Shown: positions 1 to 8,842 of the stretch, one piece after another
How the letters are laid out: each line of letters begins with the position of its first letter
Numbering within the stretch: the first letter of the stretch is position 1
Assembly (NCBI GenBank): GCA_964549495.1
Contig: CAZJWJ010000093.1
Span: forward strand, 1-21,440
Direction of reading: 5' to 3'
DNA length: 21,440 nt
Source: JACKBJ01 sp964549495
GTDB taxonomy: Bacteria; Chloroflexota; Anaerolineae; Epilineales; Epilineaceae
Translations under genes and position numbers: made by a program
The notes under the pieces: generated by a model
The model's database searches: none
What the model saw: only the letters and a program-made list of their open reading frames with translations
What the model was told of the DNA's origin: nothing

Positions 1-1748
1 TCGCCGTCGGTCTCCGCGTCCCGCAGGCAGACCAGGATCGCGGCCGCCTCGGCATCGGCCGCGCCACCGGCGAAGGCGCGGGCGGCCTCGGCGTCGAGGC
101 CGGCCTCCACCGGACGGCTCGAGCCGTCCGACCGGCCGATGCGAGCCGCCAGGTCCGGTCGGTCGAGCATGGGCCCCAGGTGCTCGAGTCGCGCCTCGAG
201 GCCGGCGTCAAGGGGCGCGCTCCAAATGGGAATGCGATGGCCCCACCAGAGCTGCCGGCTGATGCACCAGTCGCGCTTCTCGGCCAGCCAGCTCAGATAG
301 GTGCTGCCGTAGCGCTCGGCGTCGGGATGGAAGCGCAGCTTCAGGCCGCCGGGCGAGCGCCAGTCGCCGGCCACCGCGTCCATGGCCGCCTGGGCCAGGC
401 CCGCGGATCGGAACTCGCGCTCGGTGCCCAGCCCCATCGACACGCCGCCGTCGACGTCGGCCATCCGCACGAACCACTGCCGCGAGAGGTAGGGCTCGAT
501 GGGGGTCTTGGAGCGGTCCGAGTGGCCCATCTCGATCTGCCGGGCTTCCTTGCCGGCCAGCAGGCCGCGATCGCGCAGATCGGCCTCGACGCGCTCGCGC
601 GCATCGAAGCGGTCCAGGCCCTGGTAGGGTCCGGCATTGGCGTTGAGCCGGCCGTCGGGCTCGAGGATGTTGATGATCTCGATCTTGCCGGCCTGTCGCT
701 GCCAGACCTCGTAGTCGTTGGGGTCGTGGCCCGGCGTGATCTTGACCACGCCGCTGCCCAACTCCGGCTTGGCCCACTCGTCGGCGATGATCGGGATCGG
801 CCGGTCCAAGAGCGGCAGGCGCACCTGCCGTCCGGCCCGCGCCATCTCGACCAACTGGAGCAGCTGCGGCAGGTGGCTCTCGCGTCGGGCCCGAAGCGCG
901 GCCAGCTGTTCGGCCAGCGCCTCGCGCTCGCGTGCTGGCGCCGCCTCCAGGCGGGCCCGGGCCTCCTCGATTCTCCGCTCCAGCTGGCCGGCCGGATCGG
1001 GATGACAGGCCACGGCGGTGTCGCCCAGCATCGTCTCGGGCCGGGTGGTGGCCACCTCCACGTGCTCCGGCTCGCCGGGCTCGGGATCGATGACCGGGTA
1101 GCGCAGGTGGTAGAAGAAGCCTTCGACGCTGCGATGCTCGATCTCGTCGTCGGCCACCGCCGTCTGGAGCTTGCAGTCCCAGTTCACCAGGCGGTTGCCA
1201 CGGTAGATGAGGCCGTCGTCGAACATGCGCAGGAAGGTCCAGCGCACGGCCCGGCTGCAGATCTGGTCCATGGTGAAACGCTGGCGCTTCCAGTCGCAGC
1301 TGCAGCCCATGCTCTGCAGCTGGCGGACGATGCGCTCCTGATACTGGTCCTTCCAGTCGAAGATGCGCGCCACCAGCGCCTCGCGGCCGATGTCCTGCCG
1401 GGTCTTGCCCTCGAGCTCGAAGAGACGCTTCTCGACCACGGCCTGGGTAGCGATGCCCGCGTGGTCGGTGCCCGGCATCCACAGGCTGTTGTCGCCCTGC
1501 ATGCGGTGGCGCCGAACCAGGAGGTCCTGCATCACGTTGTCCATCGCGTGGCCCATGTGCAGGGCGCCGGTGACGTTGGGCAGCGGCATCATCACCACGA
1601 AGGTCTGCTCGGGTCCGCGCTGGTCGGGTATGGCGCGGAAGGCGTCGGCCTCGAGCCAGGTTTGGTAGATCTCGCCCTCGGTGGCGGCTGGATCGTACTG
1701 GGCGGGCATCGGGCCGGCGGTGGCGGCCTTGGGCGTGCTGGAAGGCAT
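1..1748 (-). CDS. valS: Valyl-tRNA synthetase, N-terminal part (cut by window edge)
   Basis: Class Ia aminoacyl-tRNA synthetase that charges tRNA-Val in the cytoplasm. The reading frame is open from an ATG at 1748 to the left edge, giving 582 codons without a stop. The ATP-binding HIGH motif is seen as PLPNVTGALHMGH (HMGH at residues 64-67). The editing (CP1) domain shows TTRPETMLGDTAV and GSGVVKITPGHDPNDYEV, and the catalytic core shows SRQLWWGHRIPIW near residue 500. The KMSKS loop and anticodon-binding domain lie outside the window. Two stretches are longer than in the E. coli-type enzyme: a charged, Glu/Arg/Ala-rich helical insert of about 45 residues in the editing domain, and an Ala-rich stretch after GHRIPIW. 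A second ATG 13 codons downstream (MPAQYDP) is also possible, because the Shine-Dalgarno for the first is weak (GAG-rich). It is the last gene of the adk-thiN-valS run, 115 bp after thiN. Confidence 0.95.
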   Translation of the reverse strand, partial: MPSSTPKAATAGPMPAQYDPAATEGEIYQTWLEADAFRAIPDQRGPEQTFVVMMPLPNVTGALHMGHAMDNVMQDLLVRRHRMQGDNSLWMPGTDHAGIATQAVVEKRLFELEGKTRQDIGREALVARIFDWKDQYQERIVRQLQSMGCSCDWKRQRFTMDQICSRAVRWTFLRMFDDGLIYRGNRLVNWDCKLQTAVADDEIEHRSVEGFFYHLRYPVIDPEPGEPEHVEVATTRPETMLGDTAVACHPDPAGQLERRIEEARARLEAAPAREREALAEQLAALRARRESHLPQLLQLVEMARAGRQVRLPLLDRPIPIIADEWAKPELGSGVVKITPGHDPNDYEVWQRQAGKIEIINILEPDGRLNANAGPYQGLDRFDARERVEADLRDRGLLAGKEARQIEMGHSDRSKTPIEPYLSRQWFVRMADVDGGVSMGLGTEREFRSAGLAQAAMDAVAGDWRSPGGLKLRFHPDAERYGSTYLSWLAEKRDWCISRQLWWGHRIPIWSAPLDAGLEARLEHLGPMLDRPDLAARIGRSDGSSRPVEAGLDAEAARAFAGGAADAEAAAILVCLRDAETDG

Positions 1749-1769
1749 CTCTCGCTCTCGTCTCTCGGT

Positions 1770-1783
1770 CCTGCTTTCGCAGG
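1770..1783. repeat. Small hairpin in the thiN-valS gap
   Basis: Inverted repeat CCTGC-TTTC-GCAGG. In the valS-sense RNA it forms a 5-bp stem closed by a GAAA (GNRA-type) tetraloop, about 20 nt before the valS start. The T-box motif AGGGTGGnACCGCG is absent on the RNA strand, so I do not call a T-box. The rest of the 115-bp gap shows no clear promoter. The hairpin may simply be an RNA-stabilising or spacer element. Confidence 0.4.
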
Positions 1784-1863
1784 GTGGTGGCAAGTCGCCG
1801 CGAGTTCGGATCGAATGCTCGGGTCCTCGTCGATGATGGGTCCCGCGTCGCGGTGCGCTTCGA

Positions 1864-2556
1864 CTAGTGGACAAGCATACGGGAATCGGCCGGGATGTGC
1901 ACGCAGAGCAGCCGGCCTAGGGCCAGATCGATGCGCGCCTCGCCGGCGGTCATCTCGTTGGACAGACCCAGGCTGGGTCCCATCCGGAGCTCCGCATCGC
2001 GAAGCGGCCAGCGCAAGCCCCGGGTGGCGGCGATCTGCGCTGCGTCGGAGAGGGGCAGCAGCGAGACCGTGTCGCCGGCCAGCCCTGCGATGCGCAGACA
2101 CGCGGGCGCGACCAGCGCCCAGGCCTGCTGTTCGGCGTCCACGAAGTGTAGGCGGCGTCCCTCGAGCAGGGGCAGGGCGACCAGCTGCAGGTTGGCCAGG
2201 CTGTGGTCCAGGCGCCCGCCCAGGGCGCCGGCCAAAACGATCTCCGCATCGCGGGGACCGCGCTCGACGACCAGTCGGAGCGCCAGCTCCAGATCGGTCT
2301 GGTCCTTGTCGGAGGGATGCCGCTGGACCCGGGTGCCCGCCGGCCGCCAGTCGCGCAGCGAGGACGAGAGCGAGTCCATGTCACCGACGATCCAATGCGG
2401 AGCGCGACCGATGCGCGCCAGGTGGTCCGCGCCGCTGTCCGCGGCGACGATCAACTCGGCTCGGTCGGCCAGCTCGATCAGCCGCTCGTCCCGGACGCCG
2501 CGACGCGGAGCGCCGCCGACGACCAGCAGCAGGCGGTCTCGAAGCTGCTCGTCCAT
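1864..2556 (-). CDS. thiN: Thiamine pyrophosphokinase
   Basis: Transfers pyrophosphate from ATP to thiamine to make thiamine diphosphate, the cofactor of transketolase, pyruvate dehydrogenase and similar enzymes. The 230-residue length is normal for bacterial TPK. Family motifs appear in order: VAADSGADHL (38-46), IVGDMDSL (56-63), DKDQTDLELAL (83-93), GALGGRLDHSLANL (110-123), GDTVSLLPL, then the C-terminal TxGLRWPL and LGLSNE segments that bind thiamine. The start at 2556 is preceded by GAGG overlapping the adk stop codon; only 10 bp separate the two genes, so they are probably co-transcribed and perhaps translationally coupled. The link with adk suggests nucleotide/cofactor housekeeping, but the grouping looks opportunistic. 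The call is secure from the GDMDS and DKDQTD motifs. Confidence 0.93.
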   Translation of the reverse strand: MDEQLRDRLLLVVGGAPRRGVRDERLIELADRAELIVAADSGADHLARIGRAPHWIVGDMDSLSSSLRDWRPAGTRVQRHPSDKDQTDLELALRLVVERGPRDAEIVLAGALGGRLDHSLANLQLVALPLLEGRRLHFVDAEQQAWALVAPACLRIAGLAGDTVSLLPLSDAAQIAATRGLRWPLRDAELRMGPSLGLSNEMTAGEARIDLALGRLLCVHIPADSRMLVH

Positions 2557-2566
2557 CCGGGCGGCC

Positions 2567-3223
2567 TCAATCGGCCGTCAGCGCCTCGATCGCCGCTTGC
2601 ATGCGCCGCGTGATCTGCTCGGGCCGGCCATGACCATCGACGCAGTCGAGCTTGCCCTGCGCCCGATAGTAGTCGATGACGGGCGCCGTCTGCTCGCGGT
2701 AGACCGCCAGGCGTTGCCGTACGGTCTCCGGACGGTCGTCCTCGCGCTGGTAGAGGTGCTGGCCCTGGCAGCGATCGGTCGGGCAGCCATCGAAGGGCTT
2801 GAACCGGACGTGGAAAGGCGTCTGGCATTCGCGGCAGATCCTTCGTCCGCTGAGCCGCTCGACCAGCTCGGACTCCTCCACCTCGATCAAGATGGCGCCA
2901 TCGATGGCGCTGCCGGACGCTTCGAGCATGCGGTCGAGCGCTTCGGCTTGCGCCACCGTGCGCGGAAATCCGTCGAAGAGCACGCCTTGCTTGGCGTCCG
3001 GCCGGTCCAAGCGGTCACGGATCATCTCGATGGTCAGCGCGTCGGGCACCAGGTCGCCACGGCTCATGTAGGCCTGCGCGCGCCGGCCGAGCTCGGTCTC
3101 GCCGCGGATGTTCTCGCGGAAGAGGTCGCCGGACGAGAGGTGGAGCAAGCCCTGCTCGTCCATCAAGGCCTTGGCCTGGGTCCCCTTCCCCGATCCCGGT
3201 GCGCCGAGAAGGATGATGTTCAC
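2567..3223 (-). CDS. adk: Adenylate kinase (zinc-lid type), GTG start
   Basis: Catalyses ATP + AMP = 2 ADP in the cytoplasm. The 218-residue protein begins MNIILLGAPGSGKGT with the P-loop at residues 7-15, followed by the AMP-binding segment LSSGDLFREN, then GFPRT (85-89) and the LID domain. The LID carries four cysteines (C130, C133, C147, C152), as in zinc-binding long-form Adk, and ends LYQREDD. The last pair is spaced C-x4-C rather than the usual C-x2-C/D. The start is a GTG at 3223, chosen because an AGGAG sits 7 nt upstream and the family N-terminus begins exactly there. An in-frame ATG further upstream (3319) would add a non-homologous tail. It is the first gene of the adk-thiN-valS run. 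Confidence 0.96.
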   Translation of the reverse strand: MNIILLGAPGSGKGTQAKALMDEQGLLHLSSGDLFRENIRGETELGRRAQAYMSRGDLVPDALTIEMIRDRLDRPDAKQGVLFDGFPRTVAQAEALDRMLEASGSAIDGAILIEVEESELVERLSGRRICRECQTPFHVRFKPFDGCPTDRCQGQHLYQREDDRPETVRQRLAVYREQTAPVIDYYRAQGKLDCVDGHGRPEQITRRMQAAIEALTAD

Positions 3224-3252
3224 TGCGCTTCTCCTGTGCGTTGCGGATCTAG

Positions 3253-3261
3253 ATGATAGCA
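3253..3261 (-). promoter_or_regulatory. Extended -10 promoter candidate for adk
   Basis: On the minus strand the sequence reads TGC-TATCAT, an extended -10 (TGn plus 5/6 match to TATAAT). No good -35 lies 17-18 bp upstream, which extended -10 promoters can tolerate. Transcription would start near 3246, giving a leader of about 23 nt that carries the AGGAG of adk. A consensus TTGACA at 3324-3329 and a second TATCAT at 3311-3316 also occur upstream on this strand, but the two are too close together to pair. Called by eye. Confidence 0.4.
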
Positions 3262-3364
3262 GCGGCAGTCTGCCGGGCACGGTCGGATCGCTGATCGATG
3301 ATGCACGGGCATGATACACGTTATGTCAAGCACGAGGCGATACCTCAGGAAGGGGCTACGAACC

Positions 3365-3383
3365 TGTAGTCTTGGTGACTACA
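3365..3383. repeat. 19-bp palindrome across the permease stop codon
   Basis: Perfect inverted repeat TGTAGTC-TTGGT-GACTACA, with 7-bp arms and a 5-bp centre. It covers the last codon and the TAG stop of the permease gene and lies about 140 bp upstream of adk. It could be a protein-binding operator or a short 3'-end hairpin. No T-run follows it, so it is not a standard intrinsic terminator. Confidence 0.45.
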
Positions 3384-4938
3384 CGAAATATCTGCTGAGC
3401 AGCCAGGCAGCGACCCCGCCGAGGAAGACGATCGTCAGCCCCGGAATCAAGAGGGCGCGCAGCACGCGGCCCTCCTGGCCGGCCAGCCCGACCGTGCTGA
3501 CGCCGACCACGATCTTGGCCGGCGCGAAGGCGCTGCCCAGGGCCCCGCCCAGGTTCTGGGCGGCCAGGGTCCAGCTCACGCTGATGCCGAGGAGCTGGGC
3601 CGACTCCAGCTCGAGGCCGGCAAAGAGCAGGTTGCTGTTGGTGTTGCTCCCGGTCACGAAGGCGCCCAGGGCGCCGATGCCGGCCGCGGCCAGCGGCAGG
3701 AACGAGCCGGCCTGCCGGCCGAGGCCCTCGGCCAGGGCTTGGGTCATGCCGCTGTCGCTCATCGCCTGGGCCATGCCGAGCAGGAAGGCGATCGAGAGGC
3801 TGGGCTTGATGACGCCGCGCAAGGTTGCCGCGCCGATGCGCCGCAGACTGCCGGACGCGATCTGCCCCATCCGGCGATAGCTCCACCAGGAGATCGTCGC
3901 GGCGTAGGCGATCAGCGCGCCGATGTGGCCGAAGGGCTCGATGGCGCGGGTCGCGCCGGCCGGATTCTCCCAGCCCAAGGCCGTTCGGGTCGCCGGCAGT
4001 TCCAGCTGCAGGCTCGGGCGCGCGAGCCAGGCGGCCAAGGCGGGCAGCTGGGCCAATCCGACCAGGAGGGTGAGGACGAGATAGGGCATGAAGGCGCTGG
4101 CCATGGACATGTCCGGCCCCTCATCCTGCTTCCCCTCGGTGAGCGCGGGCGGCGGGTTCGCGTCCGTCGCAGCAGCCGACCGGTCCAGCCGGGCCAGGAG
4201 CGCGGCGACCAGGAGTCCCAGGCTGGCCGCGCCGAAGGAGGCCAGCGGCCAAGTCGAGCGGCCGGCCAGGTAGACCTGGGCCAGGGCCATGCTGGGGCCG
4301 ATGGTGAAGAGCGCCGGAAGCGATCGCCGAAGCTCCCTCCACCCCCCGCCGCTGTGGGCGACCGCGGCGCCGCAGGCCAGGACCGCCAGACCGAGCAGGA
4401 TGGCCGAGGCCGGGGCGAGCTCGCGGGCCTCGCGCCCCGTGGCGGCCAGCATGGCAAGCATGGAGGAGCCGACGCTGCCGAAGGTCACCGCCCAGGCATG
4501 GCCGATGCTGGCCGCGACCACGGCCGTCAGGGCCGGGTAGCCCAGGCCGACCAAGAGCGGCGCGACGACCGCCACCGGCACGCCGAATCCGGTGACGCCC
4601 TGCAGGAAGCTGGAGAAGACCCAGGCCAGGATCAAGAGCTGCAAGGTCGGCCGTTGGGTCAAGCGGCCGATGCCCCGGGCGATCACGGCAAAGCCGCCGG
4701 CGTCGCGCACCACGGCGGCCAGCAGCAAGGCCGACCAGACGATGTAGAGCACCCAGATCGAGAGGGCCAGCGCGCGCAGCTGGCTGATCCACAGCAGCCC
4801 CGGTCCGGCCCCGAAGGCCATCGTCGCGGTGAGCAGGGCGGCCAGCCAGGCCAGGGCCGCCGAGCGTGTGCCGTCCCGGCCGGCCAGGAGCAGCGCCGTG
4901 ACCAGGAGGATCGGTAGGGCGGCGAGGATCGGGTTCAT
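3379..4938 (-). CDS. lldP: L-lactate/glycolate permease family transporter
   Basis: Inner-membrane carrier of the LldP/GlcA family, which imports L-lactate, D-lactate or glycolate with protons. The 519 residues are almost entirely hydrophobic segments, slightly shorter than E. coli LldP. Family hallmarks are seen: FSSFLQGVTGFGVPVAVVAPLL (108-129), the SIGHAWAVTFGSVGSSM segment, and GAFVTGSNTNSNLLF with SNTNSN at 431-436. A hydrophilic loop near residues 255-275 (rich in Asp, Glu and Pro) probably lies in the cytoplasm. The ATG at 4938 has no obvious Shine-Dalgarno and follows a strong hairpin 60 bp after the carboxypeptidase stop, so translation or transcript level may be set separately from the upstream gene. 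The substrate (lactate or glycolate) cannot be told from sequence alone; no lactate dehydrogenase gene is adjacent. Confidence 0.88.
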   Translation of the reverse strand: MNPILAALPILLVTALLLAGRDGTRSAALAWLAALLTATMAFGAGPGLLWISQLRALALSIWVLYIVWSALLLAAVVRDAGGFAVIARGIGRLTQRPTLQLLILAWVFSSFLQGVTGFGVPVAVVAPLLVGLGYPALTAVVAASIGHAWAVTFGSVGSSMLAMLAATGREARELAPASAILLGLAVLACGAAVAHSGGGWRELRRSLPALFTIGPSMALAQVYLAGRSTWPLASFGAASLGLLVAALLARLDRSAAATDANPPPALTEGKQDEGPDMSMASAFMPYLVLTLLVGLAQLPALAAWLARPSLQLELPATRTALGWENPAGATRAIEPFGHIGALIAYAATISWWSYRRMGQIASGSLRRIGAATLRGVIKPSLSIAFLLGMAQAMSDSGMTQALAEGLGRQAGSFLPLAAAGIGALGAFVTGSNTNSNLLFAGLELESAQLLGISVSWTLAAQNLGGALGSAFAPAKIVVGVSTVGLAGQEGRVLRALLIPGLTIVFLGGVAAWLLSRYFV

Positions 4939-4960
4939 GGCGCCAGCCGGCCCGGCGGCC

Positions 4961-4980
4961 GGCGCCGGAGGCCCGGCGCC
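4961..4980. repeat. Strong GC hairpin between carboxypeptidase and permease genes
   Basis: Perfect inverted repeat GGCGCCGG-AGGC-CCGGCGCC (8-bp all-GC stem, 4-nt loop) in the 60-bp gap. A second, imperfect GC-rich hairpin overlaps it on the permease side (4939-4966). No T-run follows, so it is unlikely to be a normal intrinsic terminator. It may block 3' exonucleases or hold back read-through, and it crowds the permease start site. Confidence 0.55.
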
Positions 4981-4998
4981 AGACCGTCGAGCGGCGGA

Positions 4999-6807
4999 TC
5001 AGTCCAATGCGTGGCGCGAGACCGAGCTGGAGGAGAGGATCTCCAGGCCGACCGCCCGGGGATTTCCCCAGAAGCCGCTCTGTCCGTCCTCGCGCGCGGC
5101 AGCGTCGCGGCCTCGCAGGACCAGGTAGTAACTGCCCGGCTGCAGCTCCGAGGTGTCCAAGCTCAGCGTGACCCACTCGGAGACCTCGTCGAAGGCCCCG
5201 TCCTCGGCTTGCATCGGCAGGCCGGCCTCCGGCGGCAGGCCGGGACCGGGCAGCTGGCCGACCGTCAGGCCGCCGCTCTGGCCGATGCTCAGGCGCGCCT
5301 CGGCCAAGGCATCCGCTCCGGCGCGCAGGTCGCTGACGCGGGCTCGGACGCGGACGCGCTGGCCGGCCCGAACCCGAGCCGGCTCGACCGAGGCGCGCGC
5401 CACCTCGGGCCCGCGAATGCGCTGGTAGGGCAGGTCCGAGAGGGCCAGGCTCATCTCGATGGCCTCGCGGTTCTGGCGCAGGACCACCGGCAGCTCGATG
5501 CAAGGCGAGACGAAGTCACGCCCCTGCAGCTCGATGACGTAGGCGGGAATGCCCAGCTCCCCGTAGCCCCAATCGCGCGTGTTGCCGCTGACCGGATAGA
5601 GCGAGTACTGCGTGCGGTAGCCGTTGTGCAGCGAGTAGCGCTCTCCGATGGCCCAGAGGCCCTCGTCGTTGGCGCTTCTTTCGGTGGTCCAGCCCCAGGG
5701 CACCAAGGTCGTACCGGGCCAGGTCGCGTTGTGGAAGTTGATCATCATGCCCGTGGTCTCGAGTCCGGCCGCATCCGAGTCCTCGGGACCGCGTTGGTCC
5801 TCGAAGAGCGTCCGCAAGTAGTCCTCGTAGGCTTGGATCTCCGGCTCGCTGGCCGGCGCAGCCCCGCGGTAGGTCTGGCTGCAAGGGTTGGTGCTATGGC
5901 CTTCCTCGTCCCACTTGAAGTCCTGGTTGCGGTTCAGATCGACCCCGTACTGGCCGCTCCCGGTGGGCGGCCAGCCGCAATCGGCCTCGGCCGAGTCGTT
6001 GGCGTTCTTGCGCCACATCCAGGGCGCGGTCTCGTAGGGCGGAGCGGCGCCCATCTCGACCAGCAGCCGGCCGTCCGGATTCGAGGCGATGCCGACGTAG
6101 AGCTCGCGGTGGTCGAGCAGGTAGCTGATCTGCGGATCCTGGCCATAGCCTTCGACCATGCGCCGGATGGTGTCCATCATCAACTCGACGGTCGGGATCT
6201 CGCGGGCGTGGATGCCGCCGTCGATCCAGAAGCGCCCCTCCTTGGGCGACAGGGCGCCCTCGGAGGTGACCTTCGCCACCAGGAGATCGCGCCCGCTCAG
6301 GCTGTCGCCGCCAGGGGTGCTGCAGCCCCCCTGGAGCTTGCACCAGCTGTCGCCGATGTCGATCACGTCGATGAGCTCGGCGTGCGCCTCTTCCATCTCC
6401 GCCAGCCAGTCGTAGACCTCGTCCAGGCGGTGATAGCAGGCGGGCCAGGGCGCAAGCGTTGGCGCCTGTGCCAAGCCGTCGACCGTCTCGAAGTCGTAGC
6501 CGGCAGCCTCCAAGGCCGCCAGCCGCTCGGCCGGCAAGCGCAGCTGCTCGGTGCCGGCGTTGATCGGCTCCTCCCACTCCGGCAGCTGCTGGGCCAGGGC
6601 GCGGGCCGACTCGGCATCCAGCCGACCGATGTCGATGACCACGTCCTCCGCGGCAAGCCCCGCGGCCGGATCGACGATCGGCTGCGCGGCGCCGGTGCCG
6701 GCCGGACCCAGCCCGGCCAGGGCGAAGAGGCCGATCGCCAGGAGCGTTCCGGCCGGCCGGCCAAAGGCCCTCCGTCGAGCTGCGTATCGCTGCGCCTTGG
6801 ATGGCAT
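4999..6807 (-). CDS. Secreted M14-family zinc carboxypeptidase
   Basis: Metallo-exopeptidase that would remove C-terminal residues from peptides outside the cytoplasm. The 602-residue precursor starts with a basic N-terminus (with RRRAFG, a possible but weak twin-arginine motif) and a hydrophobic stretch at about 19-36, ending near GTGAAQ, so a signal peptide is likely. The M14 zinc ligands are in place: H200 and E203 in GGIHAREIPTVE and H359 in INFHNA. The catalytic glutamate is E426 in YVIELQG. The usual NPDG, WRKN, GVDLNRNQ and SEPEIQA segments lie between. After about residue 450 comes a beta-rich, Ig-like tail of unknown role. The start is supported by AAGGGAG 6 nt upstream of the ATG. 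It is transcribed with the permease downstream; a shared role in using external peptides and organic acids is only a guess. Confidence 0.93.
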   Translation of the reverse strand: MPSKAQRYAARRRAFGRPAGTLLAIGLFALAGLGPAGTGAAQPIVDPAAGLAAEDVVIDIGRLDAESARALAQQLPEWEEPINAGTEQLRLPAERLAALEAAGYDFETVDGLAQAPTLAPWPACYHRLDEVYDWLAEMEEAHAELIDVIDIGDSWCKLQGGCSTPGGDSLSGRDLLVAKVTSEGALSPKEGRFWIDGGIHAREIPTVELMMDTIRRMVEGYGQDPQISYLLDHRELYVGIASNPDGRLLVEMGAAPPYETAPWMWRKNANDSAEADCGWPPTGSGQYGVDLNRNQDFKWDEEGHSTNPCSQTYRGAAPASEPEIQAYEDYLRTLFEDQRGPEDSDAAGLETTGMMINFHNATWPGTTLVPWGWTTERSANDEGLWAIGERYSLHNGYRTQYSLYPVSGNTRDWGYGELGIPAYVIELQGRDFVSPCIELPVVLRQNREAIEMSLALSDLPYQRIRGPEVARASVEPARVRAGQRVRVRARVSDLRAGADALAEARLSIGQSGGLTVGQLPGPGLPPEAGLPMQAEDGAFDEVSEWVTLSLDTSELQPGSYYLVLRGRDAAAREDGQSGFWGNPRAVGLEILSSSSVSRHALD

Positions 6808-6904
6808 CGAGGACTCCCTTGGTGCTCGCCGAATGCCTCGGGGCGGAAGCGCGCCGGGCGGCAGGCTACTGGATCATCGACCGATGTTCCTTGCGGTTCC
6901 CGCT

Positions 6905-6933
6905 GTTATGCCAGCCTTGACCCGAGCGGTCAA
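6905..6933 (-). promoter_or_regulatory. Sigma-70-like promoter for the carboxypeptidase gene
   Basis: On the minus strand TTGACC (5/6) at 6928-6933 is followed after 17 bp by CATAAC (4/6) at 6905-6910. Transcription would begin near 6898, leaving a leader of roughly 90 nt that ends in the AAGGGAG ribosome-binding site. Called by eye. Confidence 0.5.
6917..6933. repeat. Operator-like palindrome on the -35 box
   Basis: Perfect inverted repeat TTGACC-CGAGC-GGTCAA (6-bp arms, 5-bp centre). One arm is exactly the -35 box of the minus-strand promoter. A dimeric regulator bound here would cover the RNA polymerase contact site. It could also be chance symmetry of a TTGACC-type -35. Confidence 0.4.
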
Positions 6934-7019
6934 TTGCGGTGACCCGATGGACGGTTGAGGTAGCGGCGACCCGCCTGGCGGGGCCTCGATGACCGGGCAG
7001 CACCGACTCCGGGACATTC

Positions 7020-7048
7020 TTGACCGCCCAGCGGGCGGACACTATCGT
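7020..7048 (+). promoter_or_regulatory. Sigma-70-like promoter for glnS
   Basis: TTGACC (5/6) at 7020-7025, a 17-bp spacer, then TATCGT (4/6) at 7043-7048. Transcription would begin near 7055, giving a leader of about 72 nt to the glnS ATG. The spacer holds a perfect palindrome, CCGCCC-AGC-GGGCGG (7024-7038), which could serve as an operator. Called by eye. Confidence 0.45.
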
Positions 7049-7076
7049 CGTCGCCAGCCATCGCATCGACCTCGCT

Positions 7077-7104
7077 CCGGGCGGTCCGAAACCGGTCCGC
7101 CCGG
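7077..7104 (+). terminator. Terminator-like hairpin in the glnS leader
   Basis: Left arm 7077-7088 and right arm 7093-7104 form an 8-bp stem (CCGGGCGG with CCGCCCGG), a T-T mismatch, then 3 more bp around an AAAC loop. It is followed by GTCTTTCC, a weak pyrimidine tract, and then the AGGGAG of glnS. The layout suggests a leaky attenuator or a translation-affecting hairpin. The tract is poorer in T than a strong intrinsic terminator. Confidence 0.45.
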
Positions 7105-7126
7105 GTCTTTCCAGGGAGCCCTGCAC

Positions 7127-8839
<1,713 letters not shown>

Positions 8840-8842
8840 CGC

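Larger units (their letters stand above)
6808..7126. other. Divergent intergenic region, carboxypeptidase / glnS
   Basis: This 319-bp gap holds no convincing gene. It contains a minus-strand promoter with an overlapping palindrome (6905-6933), a plus-strand promoter with a palindrome in its spacer (7020-7048), and a leader hairpin before glnS (7077-7104). The reading frames that cross it are extensions of antisense or in-frame shadows and have no start signals. Confidence 0.6.

Noticed and set aside
1749..1863. T-box riboswitch before valS
   Set aside because: AGGGTGG occurs only on the strand opposite the transcript, the full T-box sequence is missing and the gap is too short for the specifier stem.
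180..2633. Long plus-strand open frame opposite valS and thiN
   Set aside because: It is antisense to two genes with clear motifs, has no family-like sequence and reads as Ala/Arg/Gly/Leu-rich GC shadow.
3311..3329. TTGACA and TATCAT read as one promoter upstream of adk
   Set aside because: Only 7 bp separate the two boxes, so they cannot act together. The extended -10 at 3253-3261 is a better fit.
5011..6942. Long plus-strand open frame opposite the carboxypeptidase gene
   Set aside because: The opposite strand encodes a complete M14 enzyme with all catalytic residues; the plus frame is compositional shadow.
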